The notes below the pieces were generated by a model. The model did no database searches. It was not told where the DNA came from and saw only the letters and a program-made list of their open reading frames with translations. 42,835 nucleotides of DNA from Caldifarciminota bacterium (GTDB lineage Bacteria; Hydrothermota; Hydrothermia; WGAB01), in assembly GCA_015490555.1 (NCBI GenBank), contig WFXO01000001.1, positions 1 through 42,835 on the forward strand, given 5' to 3'. Positions 28,046 through 37,422 of the stretch are shown piece by piece; position 1 is the first letter of the stretch; each line of letters starts with the position of its first letter. The translations under genes were made by a program, and so were the position numbers.

Positions 28046-28595
28046 ACCAAACGTCACGGATCTTCACCGCATCTATGGAGAAAACGGGCGATTGGACAAC
28101 CGTCCGGTGCTCCCAGGCGCCGAGAGTTCCCTACTCCAGCAACTCCGGAATCGGGTCCTTCTGACGACTGTGGACCGAATGGTCCGATGGGCTCGAAAGA
28201 ACTCCCTTTGGCCCCTTCCCCTGGGTCTTGCGTGCTGTGCCATCGAAATGATGGGGACCTTCTTTGCACGGTACGACATGGCCCGGTTTGGCGCCGAAGT
28301 CTTCCGGTTCTCCCCTCGACAAGCGGACTTGATGATCGTGGCCGGAACCGTGACCCGGAAAATGGCGCCCGCCATCAAACGACTTTATGACCAGATGTCT
28401 GAGCCCAAATGGGTCATCGCCATGGGCGCCTGTGCCATGGCCGGCGGGCCCTATAACTCCTACGCGGTCCTTCAGGGTGTGGACGAAATCATCCCGGTGG
28501 ACATCTATGTGCCGGGCTGCCCGCCGAGGCCAGAAGCCCTGCTCTACGGCATCCTCAAACTCCAAGAGAAAATCCAACGGAGTCGCGCCCTATGA
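28035..28595 (+). CDS. nuoB: NADH-quinone oxidoreductase subunit B
   Basis: [87 protein letters not shown]...[15 protein letters not shown]. Confidence 0.96.
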   Translation: MERKPNVTDLHRIYGENGRLDNRPVLPGAESSLLQQLRNRVLLTTVDRMVRWARKNSLWPLPLGLACCAIEMMGTFFARYDMARFGAEVFRFSPRQADLMIVAGTVTRKMAPAIKRLYDQMSEPKWVIAMGACAMAGGPYNSYAVLQGVDEIIPVDIYVPGCPPRPEALLYGILKLQEKIQRSRAL

Positions 28596-29356
28596 CCGTA
28601 CCGACCGAAGGTGTGGTGGTCCAAGACCTCAAAAAGTACTTCTTAGACCGCAAACGCGGCCTCGTGAAAGCCGTGGATGGGGTCTCCTTTGAAGCCCGCC
28701 CCGGAGAGATCTTTGCTCTTCTCGGCCCCAACGGGGCAGGGAAAACGACCTGCCTCCGCGTCATTGCGACGGTCTTAAAACCGACTGCGGGTCAGGTATT
28801 TGTCCAGGGGTGGAACGTCACCCAGCACCCGGATCAGGTTCGGCGGGTCTTGGGGTTCCATCCAGGCGATGCAGGAGTGTACCACCGGCTCACCCCGTAT
28901 GAGATGGTCACCGTGTTTGCGGAATTGGCGGGCCATGACCGTCGGGAGGCCCAAAAGAAGGCCTGGGAGATCTTTGATCAGCTCGGCCTGACCGAGGTCG
29001 CCAAGACCCCCATGGGCAAACTCTCCACCGGCCAACGCCAAAAATCGGCGATCGCACGGATCATGGTAGTGGACCCACCGGTCTGGGTACTGGATGAACC
29101 GGCCTTAGGGCTGGACGTCCCGACCACCCAGGAAGTCGAACAGGCCATCCTGGATGCCAAACAACGCGGTCGAACCGTGATCCTCTCCACTCATACCATG
29201 GAACAGGCCGAATACCTGGCCGATCGGATCGCCGTGATGGATCGGGGTACAATCCAGGCCATGGGCACCATGGAAGACCTGCGCCGGTCTACCCATAAAA
29301 CACGACTGCGGGAGATCTTCCTGTCCTTGATCAAACTGGAGGCTCCGGCCCCATGA
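28592..29356 (+). CDS. ABC transporter ATP-binding protein, NatA-like
   Basis: [25 protein letters not shown] (Walker A), [32 protein letters not shown] (signature/Walker B), [15 protein letters not shown]. Confidence 0.92.
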   Translation: MTVPTEGVVVQDLKKYFLDRKRGLVKAVDGVSFEARPGEIFALLGPNGAGKTTCLRVIATVLKPTAGQVFVQGWNVTQHPDQVRRVLGFHPGDAGVYHRLTPYEMVTVFAELAGHDRREAQKKAWEIFDQLGLTEVAKTPMGKLSTGQRQKSAIARIMVVDPPVWVLDEPALGLDVPTTQEVEQAILDAKQRGRTVILSTHTMEQAEYLADRIAVMDRGTIQAMGTMEDLRRSTHKTRLREIFLSLIKLEAPAP

Positions 29357-30501
29357 AGGCCCTCTTCCGTAAAGAACTCCTGGACGTGCTTCGGGATCGG
29401 CGGACCCTGTTCAGCATGATTGTGGTCCCCCTGGTCGCCTTTCCCGCCATCATCGGAGGCGCCTCGTTCTTTGCCAAACGGGGGATCACCAAGATCCAGA
29501 GTGAGACCCTCCGCATCTTCGTTCCCGCCCAGGGGATTCCCGAAGAGGTCCGCCAATTACTGGAAGAGGCAAACCTTCAATTGGTCCCCCTGAACACACT
29601 TCCGGATACCCTCACGGCCTCGGTCCCGGCCGCGTTGATCCGTGAGGGCAACCGATACCGGATCCTCTACGACGGGGCCAGCGAGAAAGGTCAGGAGGCC
29701 CGCCGTCGGATTCGGGAGGTGCTCCAAAAACACAAAGAAATTGTCATCCGCCGGCAACTGGAGGATCTTGGGGTGCCACCGGAAATCTTATCGCCCTTAC
29801 AGGTCCAAGAGGAAAACCTGGCCTCCAAAGAACGGATGGGCGGGATGGTCGTGGGGATGTTCCTGGGCTACATCCTCGTCATCTTCATGTTCACCAGCGC
29901 CATGTATGCGGCGATGGACCTCACGGTCGGCGAAAAAGAACGCCGGACCCTGGAGGTCTTGCTCTCTGCCGCCCCCTATCGCCGGAATGTGGTTATGGCG
30001 AAGATCAGCGTGGTGACCCTGGTCGCGGTCGTGACGTCTATCATCCTGGTGATCGGCTGGATCCTCTCCATGCTGTACATGGGCGCCGGACTGTTCGGCG
30101 AGGAGATCCCAGGAGGCATGACCCTGGGCTTGAGTGCCCAGCAGGGCCTGTTGAGTTTCCTGGTTCTCCTGCCGTTCGCGGTGTTCGTGGCCTCTGTGGA
30201 GGTAGCCATCGCGTCCTTTGCACGGAGTTATCGGGAAGCCCAGTCCTACTTGAGTCCCCTCATGATCCTCGTCATCCTCCCGGCCATGGTCACCCTCATG
30301 CCGGGCGGATCTGACCTGGGATGGTGGAAATCCCTGGTGCCGGTACTGAATGTCTCGGATATCTTCCGGCAGATCCTTCAAGACCGGCTCTCGATGCTCT
30401 CCTATGGCCTCACCCTGGGCAGCAGTCTATTGTATGCGGCGGTGGCCCTGGGAATCGCGGTCTTCTTGTTCCAGCGCGAAGAGATCCTGTTCCGGGAGTA
30501 A
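29353..30501 (+). CDS. ABC-2 type permease, NatB-like
   Basis: [30 protein letters not shown]...MFTSAMYAAMDLTVGEKERRTLEVLLSAAPYRRNVVMAKI with multiple C-terminal TM segments; overlaps the ATPase gene by 4 nt. Confidence 0.88.
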   Translation: MKALFRKELLDVLRDRRTLFSMIVVPLVAFPAIIGGASFFAKRGITKIQSETLRIFVPAQGIPEEVRQLLEEANLQLVPLNTLPDTLTASVPAALIREGNRYRILYDGASEKGQEARRRIREVLQKHKEIVIRRQLEDLGVPPEILSPLQVQEENLASKERMGGMVVGMFLGYILVIFMFTSAMYAAMDLTVGEKERRTLEVLLSAAPYRRNVVMAKISVVTLVAVVTSIILVIGWILSMLYMGAGLFGEEIPGGMTLGLSAQQGLLSFLVLLPFAVFVASVEVAIASFARSYREAQSYLSPLMILVILPAMVTLMPGGSDLGWWKSLVPVLNVSDIFRQILQDRLSMLSYGLTLGSSLLYAAVALGIAVFLFQREEILFRE

Positions 30502-30505
30502 GGGT

Positions 30506-30534
30506 TTGAACCCGGCAGGCGAGGCATGTATAAT
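30506..30534 (+). promoter_or_regulatory. Sigma70-type promoter upstream of rpmF-plsX
   Basis: TTGAAC (30506-30511), 17-nt spacer, TATAAT (30529-30534). Confidence 0.75.
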
Positions 30535-30586
30535 TACCGGGCCACAACGAACGCCGCGTGTCGGCTGAGAGGGAGGTAAAGAATCC

Positions 30587-30772
30587 ATGCCAGCACCCAA
30601 ACGAAGACACTCAAGAGCTCGTTCCCGGAAACGTCGGACCCATTACAAGGCCCAGGTCCCGTCGTTCTCGGTGTGTCCCAATTGTGGGCAACCGAAACCC
30701 CCACACCGGGTGTGCCCCCATTGCGGTTTCTATCGGGGCCAATCGGTCGTCTTTATCCGCGAAAAAGCGTAA
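30587..30772 (+). CDS. rpmF: Ribosomal protein bL32
   Basis: MPAPKRRHSRARSRKRRTHYKAQVPSFSVCPNCGQPKPPHRVCPHCGFYRG. Confidence 0.95.
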   Translation: MPAPKRRHSRARSRKRRTHYKAQVPSFSVCPNCGQPKPPHRVCPHCGFYRGQSVVFIREKA

Positions 30773-30778
30773 TCCCCG

Positions 30779-31771
30779 ATGGACTTAGTGGTTCTGGACG
30801 CATGGGGAAGTGACCGAGCCCCAGAGGTCGAGATTTCCGGGGCACTCCAGGCCATCCAGGAAGATCCGGACCTTCGGGTTTTGCTTGTCGGAAACGAACA
30901 GGAACTCCGTGCGCGGCTTCCAAAGCCGATCCCAGATCGCTTAGAGATCCTGCATGCGCCCGAACGGGTCACCATGCATGACAAGCCAACCCAGGCCCTC
31001 CGGACGAAAAAGGCATCTTCTATTTCCATCGGGCTCCAGGCGTTGAAAGATCAGAACGCGGCTGCCTTCATTTCCGCGGGAAACACCGGCGCCGTGATGG
31101 CCTTTAGCCTGTTCCATCTGGGCCGGATCCCCGGAATTAAACGCCCGGCCATCGGCGCACTCTTCCCCACCACCCAAGGCTTCGCCATGGTCCTGGATGT
31201 CGGCGCTAATGCACAGGTCAAACCCCAGAACCTCGTGGAATTTGCATTGATGGGCTCCGTAATGGTCGAACACATGCTCGGCATCCAGAATCCCCGCGTG
31301 GGGCTCCTCTCCATCGGCGAAGAAGAGACCAAGGGAAACGAGATCGTGTTCCAGGCGCGCGAACTGCTGGCTCAAGACCCACGAATCCACTTTGTCGGAT
31401 ATGTAGAAGGCAACGACGTTCTGTTCGGCAAGGCAGATGTGATCGTGGCCGATGGCTTCACCGGCAACGTGATGCTGAAATTTGGAGAAGGCGTGATCAG
31501 TTTCATCAGCCTCTTAATCCGACAAGCCATCAAGCGGAACCCCATCGCGCTCCTGGGGGGCCTGCTCCTCCGTGGAGCCTTGAAGTCGTTGAAGAACCAA
31601 TTGGACTTCGAAGAGTATGGCGGTGCCCCGCTGATCGGCCTTCAGGGACTGGTGATCATCGCACACGGCCGCTCCTCTCCGCGGGCCATCAAGAACGCCC
31701 TTTTGACAGGGAAACGGCTCCATCAACAGGGTGTTCTCGAACACCTCCAGAACCTTGCAACGGCCTCCTAA
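30779..31771 (+). CDS. plsX: Phosphate acyltransferase PlsX
   Basis: LDAWGSDRAPEVEISGAL...AAFISAGNTGAVMAFSLFHLGRIPGIKRPAIGALFPT...LDVGANAQVKPQNLVEFALMGSVM...GLLSIGEEETKGNE...VVADGFTGNVMLKFGEG; rpmF-plsX adjacency. Confidence 0.95.
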   Translation: MDLVVLDAWGSDRAPEVEISGALQAIQEDPDLRVLLVGNEQELRARLPKPIPDRLEILHAPERVTMHDKPTQALRTKKASSISIGLQALKDQNAAAFISAGNTGAVMAFSLFHLGRIPGIKRPAIGALFPTTQGFAMVLDVGANAQVKPQNLVEFALMGSVMVEHMLGIQNPRVGLLSIGEEETKGNEIVFQARELLAQDPRIHFVGYVEGNDVLFGKADVIVADGFTGNVMLKFGEGVISFISLLIRQAIKRNPIALLGGLLLRGALKSLKNQLDFEEYGGAPLIGLQGLVIIAHGRSSPRAIKNALLTGKRLHQQGVLEHLQNLATAS

Positions 31772-32528
31772 GGGCCTCCAGGTCGAGAAAACCAAAACCC
31801 AGACCGCTTTGGTACGAACCCGGATCCCGGGTTTCGACTATGTCATCAACCCTTATGTCGGTTGTGCCTTTGGTTGTCGCTTTTGCTATGTCCGGAAGTT
31901 CTTGGATTTCTGGGGGATTGATCGGCCCTGGGGCTCCTTTGTCTATGCCAAAGTGAATCTGCCGGACCGGCTCCGGCGCGAGGTTCCACGTCGCCGCTGG
32001 CCGGCCCGGATCCTCATGAGTTCCGCAACAGACCCCTATCTCCCCCAGGAGCGGCACTTCCGCCTTACCCGGAGGGTCTTGGAAATCCTCCAGCAGGTGC
32101 CTGTGGATCTCCAGATCCTGACCCGATCGGACCTCGTGCTCCGGGATGTCGATCTCCTCACACGGTTTCCCCACCTCCGGGTCGGTTTCTCCTTGTCCAC
32201 CAACCGGCCAGAGATCAAGCGTCGATTGGAGCCCCGCAGTCCTGCCATCCACCGGAGGATCCGGGCTCTCCAGACTCTCAAACAACAGGGCATCCGGACG
32301 TATGTCTTCCTTGCGCCCCTGCTCCCCCTGGATATCGAGTCTTTGCTCCGAGATGTGGTCCCTTATGTGGATGAAATCCTGGTGGACTTCATGAACTATC
32401 CGGGGATGAACCGGCGGATCTTAAAACAGGCTGGTCTGGAGTTCGTCTTATCCCCGGAGTGGATTCGGAAAACCGTGGAAGAGTTAGAACAACGGGTCCG
32501 TCCTTACACACCCCTCCGCATTGTGTAA
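31731..32528 (+). CDS. Radical SAM protein, SplB/Rv2578c-like
   Basis: YVINPYVGCAFGCRFCYVRKFLDFWG (CxxxCxxC), ILMSSATDPYLPQERHFRLTRRVLEIL, LEPRSPAIHRRIRALQTLKQQGIRTYVFLAPLLP. Confidence 0.88.
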   Translation: MFSNTSRTLQRPPKGLQVEKTKTQTALVRTRIPGFDYVINPYVGCAFGCRFCYVRKFLDFWGIDRPWGSFVYAKVNLPDRLRREVPRRRWPARILMSSATDPYLPQERHFRLTRRVLEILQQVPVDLQILTRSDLVLRDVDLLTRFPHLRVGFSLSTNRPEIKRRLEPRSPAIHRRIRALQTLKQQGIRTYVFLAPLLPLDIESLLRDVVPYVDEILVDFMNYPGMNRRILKQAGLEFVLSPEWIRKTVEELEQRVRPYTPLRIV

Positions 32529-32772
32529 AACAAAGAAAACCCAACCTATGGACAACTTTTTAAGTTCGGGTTTGATTTGGAGAAGGAATTCTTTGACTTT
32601 TCCTATTGGTAACTCCTGAAACATGTTGACACGGAAAAGAGGGGGAAGTAGGGCCCCGTCTGATGGGCTCTGTTTGTCCAAGATGGGGTTTCAAACTTCC
32701 AACCACAAACTACTCACCACCCACTACCAGCCTCATGTCTTTTCCTTAAAACTACTCTCCCCAAACCCCTCC

Positions 32773-32886
32773 CTGACCAGGGAGGGGCTGTATGTTGCGG
32801 CAGATCCTGGCCAGGGAAAGGCTGTGTGTGGTAAGTTCACCCTGACCAGGGTAGGACTGGGTGTTGCGGAAGTTCACGCTGACCAG
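32773..32886. repeat. Degenerate tandem repeats, 4 copies headed by CTGRCCAG, period 34-37 nt
   Basis: CTGACCAG at 32773, CTGGCCAG at 32807, CTGACCAG at 32842 and 32879, with similar following sequence (GGGxAGGxCTGxGTGTTGCGG). The first copy sits in a 9-bp hairpin, CCCCTCCCT-GACC-AGGGAGGGG (32766-32787). Confidence 0.7.
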
Positions 32887-32997
32887 AAAGGGGCGGAGTC
32901 ACAGAGAGAACCTCCGTGGTTCAGGCGTGGCCATAGGACTTTGAGTTTCAGGATCGCAAGGGTCAAAAGCCCGTTGTAGGAGCGTCTTTCGCCACGA

Positions 32998-33073
32998 TCG
33001 TCCCCCTTTTCTAAAGGCCAATGTTCGTCCACCTTTCCCAAAGGGGGATTCTGTCGTCCCCCTTTTCTAAAGG
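32998..33073. repeat. Three copies of a TCGTCCCCCTTTTCTAAAGG-type repeat, spacing about 27-29 nt
   Basis: Exact 20-mer at 32998-33017 and 33054-33073; variant TCGTCCACCTTTCCCAAAGG starting at 33025. Confidence 0.8.
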
Positions 33074-33090
33074 GAAACTCCCTCCGATAT

Positions 33091-33119
33091 TTGACAATGG
33101 TGGTCAAAACCCTTATGAT
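33091..33119 (+). promoter_or_regulatory. Sigma70-type promoter upstream of fusA
   Basis: TTGACA (33091-33096), 17-nt spacer, TATGAT (33114-33119). Confidence 0.75.
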
Positions 33120-33151
33120 GGACGCCTTCACGGAAACTTCCCCCTGGAGGA

Positions 33152-35242
33152 ATGAGAGAAGCCATGAAACAGAGAAGTATTGAGTATATTCGCAATATTG
33201 GGATCGTCGCGCACATTGATGCGGGAAAAACGACGACCACCGAACGCATTTTGTATTTGACCGGCCGGGTTCGCCGGTTGGGCGAGGTCCATGATGGAAA
33301 CGCCACCATGGACTGGATGCCCGAAGAGAAGGAGCGTGGAATCACGATTACTGCGGCCTCTACCGCGTGTTACTGGAAGGGGCACATGATCAATATCGTG
33401 GATACGCCCGGCCACGTGGATTTCACCATCGAAGTGGAGCGTGCCTTGCGGGTCCTGGACGGCGCCGTCGTCATCTTGGACGCAGAGGCTGGGGTGGAAC
33501 CCCAAACGGAAACGGTGTGGTACCAGGCGGATAAGTACCGAGTCCCTCGGATCGTCTTCATCAATAAGATGGACAAAGTGGGGGCCAACCCCGAACGAAC
33601 CATCCATGACATCGAGCAGATGCTGGGGGCAACGCCCCTGGTCCTTCAAATCCCCATTGGACTGGAACAAGAGTTCCGAGGGGTGGTAGATGTCTTGACC
33701 GGCAAGGCGTATACCTTTGACGAGGTGGGCCACGCCCACGAACTGCCCGAGGTCCCCCACGACCTTGTGGATGATCTGCGGTACTATCAGGAACTTATGT
33801 TGGACCTCCTCACGGAGTTTGATGAAACGCTCATGGAGTTCTTTGTGGAACACGGGGTCATGGATCAGGCGCTTGCGCGCAAGGCCATCCGTCGAGGGAC
33901 CCTCACTGGCCGCATTGTGCCCGTGCTCCTGGGGAGTGCATACAAAAACAAAGGCATCCCATTTTTATTGGATGCGATCACGCATTATTTGCCCTCTCCA
34001 GCGGATCTGCCACCGATTTCCGGGACCCATCCGGTTACGGGCCAAGAGGAGATCCGCGAACCCAATGAGAATGGTCCCTTAACGGCCTTTGCCTTTAAGG
34101 TCATGACCGACCCCTATGTCGGCAAACTCGTTTATGTTCGGGTGTATTCCGGCACGCTCACGGCCGGCTCTTATGTGTACAACGCCACGACCGGCAAAAA
34201 GGAACGGATCTCGCGAATCCTGAGAATGCATGCCAATCAGCGGGAGGATATCGAGGAACTCCGGGCAGGGGATATTGGGGCGATCCTTGGCCTCAAACAC
34301 ACAGTGACAGGCCATACCTTGACAGAGCCCGAGTTTCCATTGGTCCTGGAATCGATCATGTATCCGGAACCCGTGTTGGCAGTCTCGATTCAGCCTGTCT
34401 CGAAGCACGATCACGATAAGTTTCAATCCGCACTGAGGAAGATTTTGGACGAAGACCCCTCCCTTCGGCTCATCTACAACGAAGAAACCGGAGAAACCCT
34501 GCTCTCGGGGATGGGAGAACTTCATCTGGAGATCGTGGCCAGCCGCCTCAAACGAGAGTTTCATACACCGGTCAAGATGGGAATGCCGCAGGTAGCGTAC
34601 CGCGAGACCATCACCCGGCCCGTGACCGTGGAAGGGAAGTTCATCAAACAGACCGGAGGTCGTGGGCAATACGGCCATGTGGTCCTGATGGTAGAACCGC
34701 TGGAACGTGGAAGTGGAGTAATCTTCGAAGAACGCCTTCGAGGGTCAAATGTCCCTCGGGAGTATGTCCCGGCCGTGGAAAAGGGCGTTCGGAAGGCCCT
34801 GGAAAAGGGGGTCATCGCTGAATACCCGGTGATTGACGTTCGGGTGGTCCTGCTGGATGGCTCCCATCACGAGGTCGACTCCTCGGACATCGCATTCCAG
34901 GAGGCGGCACGACGGGCGATCCTGAAGGCCTTGGCCGAAGCCCATCCAATCCTGCTGGAGCCCATCATGAAGGTCGAGGTCCGGATCCCCGAAGCCATGG
35001 TCGGGGATGTAATCGGAGACCTTGGGGCACGACGCGGACAGGTCACCGAGATCCTGGATCGAGGCCAGAATAAGGTGATCCGTGCCCGGATCCCTCTGGC
35101 GGAACTCCTGCAGTATGCCACAGACCTTCGCTCTCTGACCCGGGGGCGAGGGAGTTTCAGCATGGAATTCGAGTCCTATCAACCGGTCTCCGAAGAAGTT
35201 ACCGCCAAGGTCCTCCGGACCTTGCGCCGGGATGATCGCTGA
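33152..35242 (+). CDS. fusA: Elongation factor G
   Basis: RNIGIVAHIDAGKTTTTERILYLTGR...MDWMPEEKERGITITAASTACYW...NIVDTPGHVDFTIEVERALRVLDGAVVI...FINKMDKVGA; start 33152 or 33164. Confidence 0.97.
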   Translation: MREAMKQRSIEYIRNIGIVAHIDAGKTTTTERILYLTGRVRRLGEVHDGNATMDWMPEEKERGITITAASTACYWKGHMINIVDTPGHVDFTIEVERALRVLDGAVVILDAEAGVEPQTETVWYQADKYRVPRIVFINKMDKVGANPERTIHDIEQMLGATPLVLQIPIGLEQEFRGVVDVLTGKAYTFDEVGHAHELPEVPHDLVDDLRYYQELMLDLLTEFDETLMEFFVEHGVMDQALARKAIRRGTLTGRIVPVLLGSAYKNKGIPFLLDAITHYLPSPADLPPISGTHPVTGQEEIREPNENGPLTAFAFKVMTDPYVGKLVYVRVYSGTLTAGSYVYNATTGKKERISRILRMHANQREDIEELRAGDIGAILGLKHTVTGHTLTEPEFPLVLESIMYPEPVLAVSIQPVSKHDHDKFQSALRKILDEDPSLRLIYNEETGETLLSGMGELHLEIVASRLKREFHTPVKMGMPQVAYRETITRPVTVEGKFIKQTGGRGQYGHVVLMVEPLERGSGVIFEERLRGSNVPREYVPAVEKGVRKALEKGVIAEYPVIDVRVVLLDGSHHEVDSSDIAFQEAARRAILKALAEAHPILLEPIMKVEVRIPEAMVGDVIGDLGARRGQVTEILDRGQNKVIRARIPLAELLQYATDLRSLTRGRGSFSMEFESYQPVSEEVTAKVLRTLRRDDR

Positions 35243-35302
35243 ACTGGAATTCGGCCCTCCGTCTTTACTGTCTTAGCCGAACCCTTTACCATTTCCGCTG
35301 TG

Positions 35303-36625
35303 ATGCGGAAGCCTTGGGTCCTCGCACTGTTTTTCTTCCTCTCAGGGTGCGCGTACTTTAACACCTTTTACAATGCGGAACAGTCGTTCCGCAAAGCGGA
35401 GCGCATCTACGCACAACAAGGGACCTTGACGCCCCAAGCGCGTCAGGAGTATGACCGTGTGATCGAGAAATGCTCCAAAATCCTTCAATTCCATCCACGT
35501 TCCAAGTATGTGGACGATGCCCTTTTCATGATGGCGGTTGCGTATTCCCGTAAAAAAGAACGTGAAAAGGCCAAAAAGAAGTTTGAGGAACTGCTCTTTT
35601 ACTTCCCCGATGCTGCCAAAACGTTTCCGGTGTACCTGGAGTTGGGCCGGCTCTACCTGGAGGAAGGCTCCTATGACCAGGCACTGGATGCCTTGGAAAA
35701 GGCCTTACAGGGACGCCACCGACGGGAAGCACAATTTCTCCTGGCCAAGGCGTACCTGGAGGCGGGCCGGAATGAGGAAGGCCTGGCCTTAGTTCAAGAG
35801 ATCCTGAAACGCGATCCCAAAAGCCCTTATCTGAAGGAAGTCCTCTGGCTCGGGGCCCAGGCCGCCCATCAGGTCAAACAACCGGACCAAGCACTCAATT
35901 TCCTGAAGCGATACCTTTCTCTGTACCTTACAGACGACGAGGAAAAGGAAGCCAAGTTGCTCTTGAGTGAGGTCCTTACGGATATGGGGGAATACCAGAA
36001 GGCGCTGGAGACCTTGAACTCGATGGACCTGCCGCCGGCAGATCTCGCGAGTTTACGGCGGGACCTCTTGAAGGCCAAGGCCCAACTGGCTCTGGGGGAT
36101 ACCTCCAGCGCGAAGGCCATCTTGCGCTCAGTGGTCCGAGCCAATGCCAATTCTGACCCGGGCCTCGAGGCCCAATATCAACTTGCCTTTCTCCTGGAGA
36201 TGCAGGACAGCATTGACGCCGCTCTGGACTACTACAAACGGGTGGCGTCCACGTATAAAAACACACCCTTTAAAGACCGTGCGGCCCGGCGGGTCGAAGC
36301 CCTGACCCAACTCAAAGAGATCCAAGATGAGGAATCTGTAGAGGCGTTGTATCGCCTGGCAGAACTCAATCTCTTTGAACTCAACCGCCCGCGAGATGCC
36401 GCGGACCTCTTGAAAACCATTGTCAAGCAGTATCCGGAGTCTGAGTATGCCCCCAAGGCCCTCTACTCGTTGATCTACCTGTATCTTAACCGATTCGATC
36501 TCCCGGATTCTGCCCAACGGTATTTTGACCTACTGGGGGAGAAGTACTCCCAGTCTCTTTACTTTGAAGAGGCCCAAAAGAACTTTGATCTTCCCACGAT
36601 GACACCGGAGGGAGGCGGAGGATGA
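35303..36625 (+). CDS. TPR-repeat lipoprotein
   Basis: MRKPWVLALFFFLSGCAYFNTFYNAEQSFRKAERIY (lipobox), then TPR repeats (YLELGRLYLEEGSYDQALDALEKAL...). Confidence 0.85.
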   Translation: MRKPWVLALFFFLSGCAYFNTFYNAEQSFRKAERIYAQQGTLTPQARQEYDRVIEKCSKILQFHPRSKYVDDALFMMAVAYSRKKEREKAKKKFEELLFYFPDAAKTFPVYLELGRLYLEEGSYDQALDALEKALQGRHRREAQFLLAKAYLEAGRNEEGLALVQEILKRDPKSPYLKEVLWLGAQAAHQVKQPDQALNFLKRYLSLYLTDDEEKEAKLLLSEVLTDMGEYQKALETLNSMDLPPADLASLRRDLLKAKAQLALGDTSSAKAILRSVVRANANSDPGLEAQYQLAFLLEMQDSIDAALDYYKRVASTYKNTPFKDRAARRVEALTQLKEIQDEESVEALYRLAELNLFELNRPRDAADLLKTIVKQYPESEYAPKALYSLIYLYLNRFDLPDSAQRYFDLLGEKYSQSLYFEEAQKNFDLPTMTPEGGGG

Positions 36626-37422
36626 CCCCCTGGATCACCCTCATCGTTTGGATTTTTCCCAACCTCGGGCAATGGGGAAGGACCGCTCACATGGAAGGAG
36701 CAGGGAATGCGGCTGCACTGTTGGCCTCGGGGGCGGAGGCCTTGTATGGGAACCCGGCCCAACTGTTATCAGGCACGGGGCTTTCTTGGATTCAGGGGTA
36801 CCGGATGCCTTATGCGCTGCCGGAATTCTACCAGGTGTATTCCGGGATCAGTTGGGCCACGGTCCGCCACGGGATCGGGGTCGGGATCTGGACGCAAGGA
36901 CTGCCGTCCTTGTATCGGGAAACCCACCTCTTGGTAGACCTTGCGCATCGGTTTCAATCTTGGGTCCTGGCATTTCGACCTCGGCTCTTCTGGCTCCAGG
37001 TATCGGATCCGAACGTCGCCACGGTTTCTGCCACGGCATGGCTGGTGGATTGGGGGGTGACCTGGACTTCAGGCGCCTTCCAGATCGGGTTCCACCAGGA
37101 GAACGCAGCCCACGGGCAACTCCGGGTCATAGAGGTCACAGAGGACCTTCCCTCGACCTGGGAAATTGCCGTCCGTTATGAGCGACCGATCGGGGTTTCT
37201 TGGATGGCCGCGATCGGGCCCGGAGGCAAAGGCCGGATCGGCGTCGAAAGTTGGTTTACCTCGGGCTTTGCCGTCCGATTAGGGGTCGATGAACGCAATT
37301 TGACCATCGGGATGGGCCTACGGTCCGGCCGGTGGGAATGGGACTTCTCTGGGGAAAACCATCGGGATCTCGGCACGACCTACGGCGTCGCCCTCCAATA
37401 CCGACCTGCCCGTTTTCCATGA
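36622..37422 (+). CDS. Putative PorV/PorQ-like outer-membrane protein
   Basis: GAGNAAALLASGAEALYGNPAQLLSGTGLSWIQGYRMPYALPEFYQVYSGISW...GIGVGIW; alternating beta-barrel strands. ATGA overlap with the upstream gene. Confidence 0.6.
   Translation: MTPWITLIVWIFPNLGQWGRTAHMEGAGNAAALLASGAEALYGNPAQLLSGTGLSWIQGYRMPYALPEFYQVYSGISWATVRHGIGVGIWTQGLPSLYRETHLLVDLAHRFQSWVLAFRPRLFWLQVSDPNVATVSATAWLVDWGVTWTSGAFQIGFHQENAAHGQLRVIEVTEDLPSTWEIAVRYERPIGVSWMAAIGPGGKGRIGVESWFTSGFAVRLGVDERNLTIGMGLRSGRWEWDFSGENHRDLGTTYGVALQYRPARFP

Noticed and set aside
32484-32681. 65-aa minus-strand ORF containing FQELPIGKVKEFLLQIKPELKKLSIGWVFF
   Set aside because: Could be a transposase or other remnant, but there is no diagnostic motif and no inverted repeats were found around it.
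32773-33073. Possible CRISPR array
   Set aside because: Repeats are degenerate, with no fixed-length unique spacers and no cas genes in the window.
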